From assembly GCA_946620035.1 (NCBI GenBank), contig CAMOMX010000078.1:1-10162 (forward strand): DNA of 10,162 nucleotides, given 5' to 3'. A model generated the notes under the pieces. That model saw nothing but the letters and a program-made list of their open reading frames with translations, did not search any database and had not been told where the DNA came from. The number at the start of each line of letters is the position of its first letter. Position 1 is the stretch's first letter. The stretch comes from CAG-791 sp003447895. Its GTDB lineage: Bacteria > Bacillota > Clostridia > Lachnospirales > Lachnospiraceae. Both the position numbers and the translations under genes were made by a program. Of the stretch, positions 6,835 through 10,162 are shown one piece after another.

Positions 6835-8313
6835 TTAGTTCTCTTTGCACGCCTTTTTGAGGGCGTCCACAACAATTTTCAGTGCCTTGACGCGGGCATA
6901 TTTCTTGTCATTGGATTCCAGGATGTACCAGGGGGCATAGACGGTATTGGTCTTTTGGAGCATCTCGTCGACGGCGGCCTCGTACTGGTCCCATTTTTCG
7001 CGGTTTCTCCAGTCCTCGTCGGTGATCTTCCACTGCTTCTCCGGCGTGTTCTGGCGGTCCGTGAAGCGCTCCAGCTGCGTCTGATTGTCGATCTGAACCC
7101 AGAACTTGATCACGACAGCGCCCCAGTCGGCCAATTCCTTCTCAAATTCGTTCATCTCATTATAGGCGCGCTGCCAGTCGTTTTCGCTGCAAAAGCCCTC
7201 CAGTCTTTCCACCATGACGCGTCCGTACCATGTGCGGTCGAAGATGGCAATGTGGCCGTCCTTGGGGAGCCTTGCCCAGAATCGCCACAGGAAATGCCTT
7301 GCCTTCTCATGCGGCTCCGGGCTCGCGATCGGGAAAACTTCGTAGCCTCTGGGGTCCAGCGCGCTGGTGATCCTCTTGATATTGCCGCCCTTGCCGGCCG
7401 CGTCCCATCCCTCATAGGCGATGATGACCGGAATCTTCTTTCGGTACAGCTCATAGTGGAGCGCGTTCAGTTCCTTCTGAAGGCGGCTGAGCTCCGCGTC
7501 ATATTCCTCCTTCGTGAGGACCTTATCGGCGAGGGAGACCTCAGACAGCTTCGGGATCGGATTTAAGGGGAAAATGTTCTGGCGGATCGGCGCCGCGAGA
7601 GCGTGGTTCTTGAGTGCCGTATCGATCCCCTGATTGAGGAAGCGCAGGACCTGCAGCTCCGCCCACTTCTTGTTGCTGGCATCAATGATGTACCAGGGAG
7701 CCGCCGCGCGGTCGGTATCCTCCAGATACTGTTCATAGACGTCCAGGTATTCCTTGTAGTGCTTGTTCTCGTGAAGGTCGTCCTTGATGACTCTCCAGCG
7801 GGTGTTCTTGTCGGCCATCAGCGCATTCAGACGCTTTTTCTGCTCCTTCTTACTGATGTGGAAGAAGAATTTCATCACCAGGTAGCCGTTGTCGGTGAGA
7901 GAGCGCTCCGCGGTGTTGATGCTTCGGACCCGCTGTTTGTACCGGGCCTCGTCGAGTTCGCCCTCCATCAGCTGCGTCGTGACTTCATTCATCCAGAAGG
8001 CGTCAAAGAATGTGAACTTGCCCGCCTCCGGGATTTCCAGAAGATATCGGTACAGGAAGGGATACCGCTGTTCCTCCTTCGTGGGAGCGGCCATGGTCCT
8101 CACCTTGAAGAAGCGGGGATCAATGCTCTTGATCACGCGTCCGATGACGCTCCCCTTGCCGGCTGCGCCCCATCCCTCAAAGATGACCATAACAGGAAGT
8201 TTGGCCTCCTTGATCTGCATCTGATAGCCGAACAGCTTTTCCTGCGCTGCCTTGAGTTCCTTTTTCAGTTCATTTTCTTCCGGCTCGGCGGCCTTTACAA
8301 AATCTTTCAACAT
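6835..8313 (-). CDS. pap: Polyphosphate:AMP phosphotransferase (two-domain PPK2, class II)
   Basis: A 492-residue cytoplasmic enzyme built from two tandem PPK2 domains, the arrangement of the polyphosphate:AMP phosphotransferases of Acinetobacter and Pseudomonas (about 475-496 residues). The predicted reaction moves a phosphate from polyphosphate to AMP, making ADP. The C-terminal domain has intact motifs: Walker A EGWDAAGKGG at 301-310 and Walker B/lid FDRTWYGRVMVER with D359. The N-terminal domain keeps EGWGAAGKG (46-54), but G49 replaces the Walker A aspartate. Its second motif is FFDAFWMNE around D104, without the DR-WY lid residues, so it is probably structural or regulatory; such decay is known in this family. 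The ATG has a GGGAGG site (8323-8328) nine bases upstream. It is the first gene of a unit with the lipoprotein gene, read from a promoter at about 8414. Polyphosphate kinase itself is not in this window. Confidence 0.93.
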   Translation of the reverse strand: MLKDFVKAAEPEENELKKELKAAQEKLFGYQMQIKEAKLPVMVIFEGWGAAGKGSVIGRVIKSIDPRFFKVRTMAAPTKEEQRYPFLYRYLLEIPEAGKFTFFDAFWMNEVTTQLMEGELDEARYKQRVRSINTAERSLTDNGYLVMKFFFHISKKEQKKRLNALMADKNTRWRVIKDDLHENKHYKEYLDVYEQYLEDTDRAAAPWYIIDASNKKWAELQVLRFLNQGIDTALKNHALAAPIRQNIFPLNPIPKLSEVSLADKVLTKEEYDAELSRLQKELNALHYELYRKKIPVIIAYEGWDAAGKGGNIKRITSALDPRGYEVFPIASPEPHEKARHFLWRFWARLPKDGHIAIFDRTWYGRVMVERLEGFCSENDWQRAYNEMNEFEKELADWGAVVIKFWVQIDNQTQLERFTDRQNTPEKQWKITDEDWRNREKWDQYEAAVDEMLQKTNTVYAPWYILESNDKKYARVKALKIVVDALKKACKEN

Positions 8314-8413
8314 TTCTCATAACCTCCCGGGATCTCACAAAAGAATTTGGTTCGTTAACAGGCAATCAGTCAGGCAATCTTAAGAGCTTCGGAAGTCCTG
8401 CGCCTTTATCAAT

Positions 8414-8419
8414 ATTATA
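8414..8419 (-). promoter_or_regulatory. Extended -10 promoter for pap
   Basis: The minus strand reads TGTTATAAT, a perfect TATAAT (complement of 8414-8419) with the TG of an extended -10 element at the right distance. No good -35 box lies 16-18 bases upstream, which extended -10 promoters tolerate. Transcription would start near 8407, giving a leader of about 94 bases before the pap ATG. Confidence 0.6.
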
Positions 8420-8513
8420 ACAGACACTATTTTGGCACGCATTGTCTATAAGAAACCAAATTGGCGGATTTTTTCCGTCAAAACAGCCATCGGGATTTAG
8501 TGTCCTAATGGAG

Positions 8514-8542
8514 TTGCGCCTCCGGTGATAGTTAGCTATAAT
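8514..8542 (+). promoter_or_regulatory. Sigma-A-type promoter of the DUF2325 operon
   Basis: TTGCGC (8514-8519) and a perfect TATAAT (8537-8542) are separated by exactly 17 bases. Transcription would begin near 8549-8550, giving a leader of about 75 bases to the DUF2325 ATG. The -10 box lies wholly inside the first operator-like dyad. Confidence 0.75.
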
Positions 8543-8571
8543 TAACCCTATCAAAGTTAAACAGAGCTAAC
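8531..8571 (+). promoter_or_regulatory. Pair of 16-bp operator-like dyads, GTTA-N8-TAAC
   Basis: GTTAGCTATAATTAAC (8531-8546) and GTTAAACAGAGCTAAC (8556-8571) are each imperfect palindromes with identical outer GTTA/TAAC. The second matches the reverse complement of the first at 13 of 16 positions, and starts lie 25 bp apart. The whole block is itself a dyad: AGTTAGCT (8530-8537) mirrors AGCTAACT (8565-8572). The first covers the -10 box and the second lies just past the start site, so a bound protein would repress. The GTTAG/CTAAC halves recall DtxR/IdeR metal-regulator boxes, but the 6-base gap differs from their consensus. Confidence 0.65.
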
Positions 8572-8623
8572 TTATGAGATGACTCGTTTTCCGAATAAAA
8601 AGTAACAATGACGGGAGGTACCA

Positions 8624-8905
8624 ATGAGCGTAATTATCCTGGGCGGAAATGAATGTATGGAGAGGCAGTACAAGGATCTGTGCAAAGAGTTTAACTGCAA
8701 GGCCAAGGTCTTTATCAAGCCTTCGGGGAGCCTCAAGAATAAGCTGGGACGGCCGGACCTGATGATCTGTTTTACGGGCGCGCTCTCCCACAAGGTGCTC
8801 AAGAACGCGCAGAACGAGATCAAGGGATGCGGCACGGCAGTGGAACACTCCAAGACCGCTTCGGTCTCCGCGCTTCGCGGGATCCTCGAGAAATACGCAA
8901 GCTGA
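8624..8905 (+). CDS. DUF2325 domain protein, function unknown
   Basis: A 93-residue soluble protein that is almost entirely one DUF2325 domain. The family hallmarks are the opening IILGGNECMERQYKDLCKEF, the middle GRPDLMICFTGALSHKVLKNA and the closing HSKTASVSALRGIL. It looks like a small alpha/beta fold with a strand followed by a glycine turn. It has five cysteines (11, 20, 25, 49, 69) plus H56 and H75, many for this size, so metal, haem or redox chemistry is possible but unproven. The ATG has GGGAGG (8613-8618) five bases upstream. It is the first gene of a plus-strand cluster with DUF3793 and flavodoxin, and its promoter carries two operator-like dyads. In other Clostridia these families occur near iron-transport and flavodoxin genes, as far as I recall, which suggests a metal-limitation role. 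Confidence 0.88.
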   Translation: MSVIILGGNECMERQYKDLCKEFNCKAKVFIKPSGSLKNKLGRPDLMICFTGALSHKVLKNAQNEIKGCGTAVEHSKTASVSALRGILEKYAS

Positions 8906-8999
8906 TACAAATGAGAAAAGAAAGCGCTGTGGCGGCGCCGCTTGCCGGAAAGCCGTCAGGCGGCACTGCATGAAAAGCACTTTCTGTATGGAGGCGGAA

Positions 9000-9545
9000 A
9001 TGTCAGATGAAGTTCTGATCAAATGCGGGTCCCCCACATTGGCCGGGCTCAAGACAGGCAACATGTTTTCGTATCCCTATAAGAGCAGGGAGGAAGTAAA
9101 GAGCGATCTGAGGCGCCTCAACAAGATCCTTGTACCCAAGGGGCTTCGGGTCGTACCTCTTCGCTACAGTGACAAGACGGTCCTTCTGTATCTGTACCGG
9201 ATCGATGCGCTCAGAAGAGACCTGTCGCGGGACGAAGCGGTCCGGATTCTCAGGGAAGTCGGCTATGAGAGCGCCGATTCCGACCGCTGCGTGGTAAGTC
9301 TCATCAAAAAACTGCGCAGTGCCAAGGAATTCCCGCATGAGGTCGGGCTGTTCCTCAGCTACCCTCCGGAGGATGTGCGGGGCTTTATCGACAATCACGC
9401 GGAGAACTGCAAGTATATCGGTTGCTGGAAGGTTTACGGGGATGTAGAGAAAGCGAAGAAGACCTTCGCCGGTTATGACAGGTGCACGAAGACCTACAAC
9501 AGAATGTGGAGGAAGGGAGCCTCCCTGAAAAGCCTTATTGTCTGA
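9000..9545 (+). CDS. DUF3793 family protein, function unknown
   Basis: A 181-residue soluble protein of the clostridial DUF3793 family. Recognisable stretches are CGSPTLAGLKTGNMFSYP near the N-terminus (C9 to P26), EFPHEVGLFLSYPPEDVRGFI (110-130) and the C-terminal GCWKVYGDVEKAKKTFAGYDRC (141-162). The cysteines are 9, 97, 137, 142 and 162; with H113 and H133 they could bind a cofactor, but no known metal-binding signature is present. No signal peptide or membrane segment is seen. The reading frame is open from an ATG at 8970, but the ATG at 9000 has GGAGG (8990-8994) five bases upstream and gives a family-like start, so I use it. It lies 94 bp after DUF2325 with no clear terminator between, and the flavodoxin gene follows 116 bp later, so all three may share the upstream promoter. 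Confidence 0.88.
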   Translation: MSDEVLIKCGSPTLAGLKTGNMFSYPYKSREEVKSDLRRLNKILVPKGLRVVPLRYSDKTVLLYLYRIDALRRDLSRDEAVRILREVGYESADSDRCVVSLIKKLRSAKEFPHEVGLFLSYPPEDVRGFIDNHAENCKYIGCWKVYGDVEKAKKTFAGYDRCTKTYNRMWRKGASLKSLIV

Positions 9546-9601
9546 GGCGCATGGAAACAGTAAGATCGGGCCTTGTATCAGACCTTGATCCATAGATTAC
9601 C

Positions 9602-9618
9602 GCAGCGCGGGACGCTGC
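9602..9618 (+). other. Hairpin in the leader of the flavodoxin gene
   Basis: GCAGCG (9602-9607) and CGCTGC (9613-9618) form a perfect 6-bp stem with a CGGGA loop, 43 bases before the flavodoxin ATG. No T run follows, so it is not a normal terminator. It may be an RNA-stabilising or processing element that lets flavodoxin be expressed at a different level from the two upstream genes. No convincing separate promoter was found in the 116-bp gap. Confidence 0.5.
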
Positions 9619-9661
9619 AGGAAAATTAAAGCAACTATATTTTGGAAAGGAAGAAAAGAAA

Positions 9662-10084
9662 ATGAGCAAAGTGGCAGTCGTTTACTGGAGCGGAACAGGA
9701 AACACAGAGGCTATGGCAAATGCGGTCGCAGAGGGCGTTCAGTCCAAGGGCGCGGAAGCGGTCATGCTGGGACCGAGCGATTTCACGGCGGACGCGGTAG
9801 CAGAGTACGACGGAATCGCATTCGGATGCCCCGCGATGGGCGCTGAGCAGCTCGAGGAAGCGGAGTATCAGCCTATGTGGGACGATGTCAAGGGCGCGCT
9901 GTCCGGAAAGAAGATCGCCCTGTTCGGCTCCTACGGATGGGGAGACGGCGAGTGGATGCGCCTTTGGGAAGACGAAGCGCGCGACGCGGGCGCAAACCTG
10001 GTAGTCGACAGCGTTATGGCCAATAACGAGCCCGATGACGATGCAACAGAAGCCTGCAAAGCGCTGGGTGCCGCATTGGCATAA
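9662..10084 (+). CDS. Flavodoxin (short-chain, clostridial type)
   Basis: A 140-residue FMN-containing electron carrier of the cytoplasm. The FMN phosphate loop SGTGNT is at residues 10-15. The first isoalloxazine loop, GCPAMGAEQLEE, has M59 where many flavodoxins have tryptophan, and the second, GSYGWGDGEWMR, spans 89-100 with W93. All three closely resemble C. beijerinckii flavodoxin from memory, and the length marks the short-chain class. The ATG has AAAGGAAG (9646-9653) eight bases upstream. Flavodoxin usually stands in for ferredoxin when iron is limiting, serving partners such as pyruvate:ferredoxin oxidoreductase and hydrogenase. Its position after DUF2325 and DUF3793, behind a promoter with metal-regulator-like dyads, is the main reason to suspect an iron-responsive cluster here. 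Confidence 0.95.
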   Translation: MSKVAVVYWSGTGNTEAMANAVAEGVQSKGAEAVMLGPSDFTADAVAEYDGIAFGCPAMGAEQLEEAEYQPMWDDVKGALSGKKIALFGSYGWGDGEWMRLWEDEARDAGANLVVDSVMANNEPDDDATEACKALGAALA

Positions 10085-10095
10085 ACTGACTTTAC

Positions 10096-10142
10096 AGTGC
10101 TGCCGCACTAAGCGGGGAAAGATCTCCCGGGCTCACTCGGGA
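10096..10142 (+). terminator. Possible weak terminator after flavodoxin
   Basis: Two short hairpins follow the flavodoxin stop: AGTGC/GCACT (10096-10109, loop TGCC) and TCCCG/CGGGA (10125-10142, 8-base loop). The second is followed only by TAGTTTCT, a poor T run. Together they may end the transcript, but the true terminator could lie beyond the window. No gene is seen in 10085-10162. Confidence 0.3.
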
Positions 10143-10162
10143 TAGTTTCTGCCACCGGGTGT

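Larger units (their letters stand above)
8314..8623. other. Divergent intergenic region between pap and DUF2325
   Basis: These 310 bases hold no credible gene. They contain the pap leader and extended -10 promoter on the left (minus strand), and the DUF2325 promoter with two operator-like dyads on the right (plus strand). Small repeats also occur. CAGGCAATC is directly repeated at 8359-8367 and 8371-8379 (12-bp period, in the pap leader). AATTTGGTT (8344-8352) is the reverse complement of AACCAAATT (8454-8462), flanking the pap promoter. TGGCGGA and TCCGTCA around 8461-8480 form a weak hairpin with a T-rich loop. Confidence 0.7.

Noticed and set aside
6118..7566. A 482-codon open frame on the plus strand opposite the lipoprotein and pap
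   Set aside because: It spans two real genes and their gap in antisense and shows no domain or ribosome binding site.
8906..8999. Terminator between DUF2325 and DUF3793
   Set aside because: GC-rich self-complementary stretches (near 8930-8966) exist, but no T run follows, so read-through is more likely.
8567..9593. Minus-strand open frames opposite DUF2325 and DUF3793
   Set aside because: The plus-strand proteins match known families and have good ribosome binding sites; the opposite frames do not.
1..10162. Mobile elements, CRISPR arrays, tRNA or rRNA genes
   Set aside because: No transposase, integrase, terminal inverted repeats, regular spaced repeats or cloverleaf-like segments were recognised.

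Overview
The window looks like a chromosomal segment from a Gram-positive anaerobe of the class Clostridia. A Lachnospiraceae-like genome of moderately high GC is my best guess. The reasons are strong AGGAGG-type ribosome binding sites, a C. beijerinckii-like short-chain flavodoxin, the clostridial DUF2325 and DUF3793 families, a Ktr/Trk potassium system and an 11-segment type neurotransmitter-symporter homologue. No phage, transposon, integrase, CRISPR array, rRNA or tRNA is visible.

Left part (1-5891, all minus strand). Read in the direction of transcription, a tightly coupled four-gene potassium operon runs ktrB, ktrA, kdpD-like kinase, kdpE-like regulator. The genes overlap by a few bases or sit 14 bp apart. 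It couples a KtrB/KtrA (TrkH/TrkA) transporter to a Kdp-type two-component system. The kinase lacks the N-terminal KdpD and USP sensor domains and begins at the four-helix DUF4118 domain. Upstream of ktrB are TTTATAC repeats at helical spacing that resemble a KdpE operator, so the operon may regulate itself. Beyond kdpE lies a separately started sodium:amino-acid symporter of the NSS/SNF family with a TTG start. It ends at a strong hairpin terminator near the window edge.

Middle part (6127-8313, minus strand). A two-gene unit encodes a double-domain PPK2 enzyme (polyphosphate:AMP phosphotransferase) followed by a small lipoprotein of unknown role. It is expressed from an extended -10 promoter at about 8414 and ends in a hairpin terminator whose upstream arm is duplicated.

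Right part (8624-10084, plus strand). DUF2325, DUF3793 and flavodoxin genes read the opposite way from pap. The 310-bp divergent region carries a good sigma-A promoter. A 16-bp GTTA-N8-TAAC dyad covers its -10 box exactly, and an inverted copy lies just after the expected start site. This looks like a repressor-controlled regulon, most plausibly metal (iron) responsive because flavodoxin commonly replaces ferredoxin when iron is scarce. The functions of DUF2325 and DUF3793 are unknown, and this cluster with its operator pair is the least explained system in the window.
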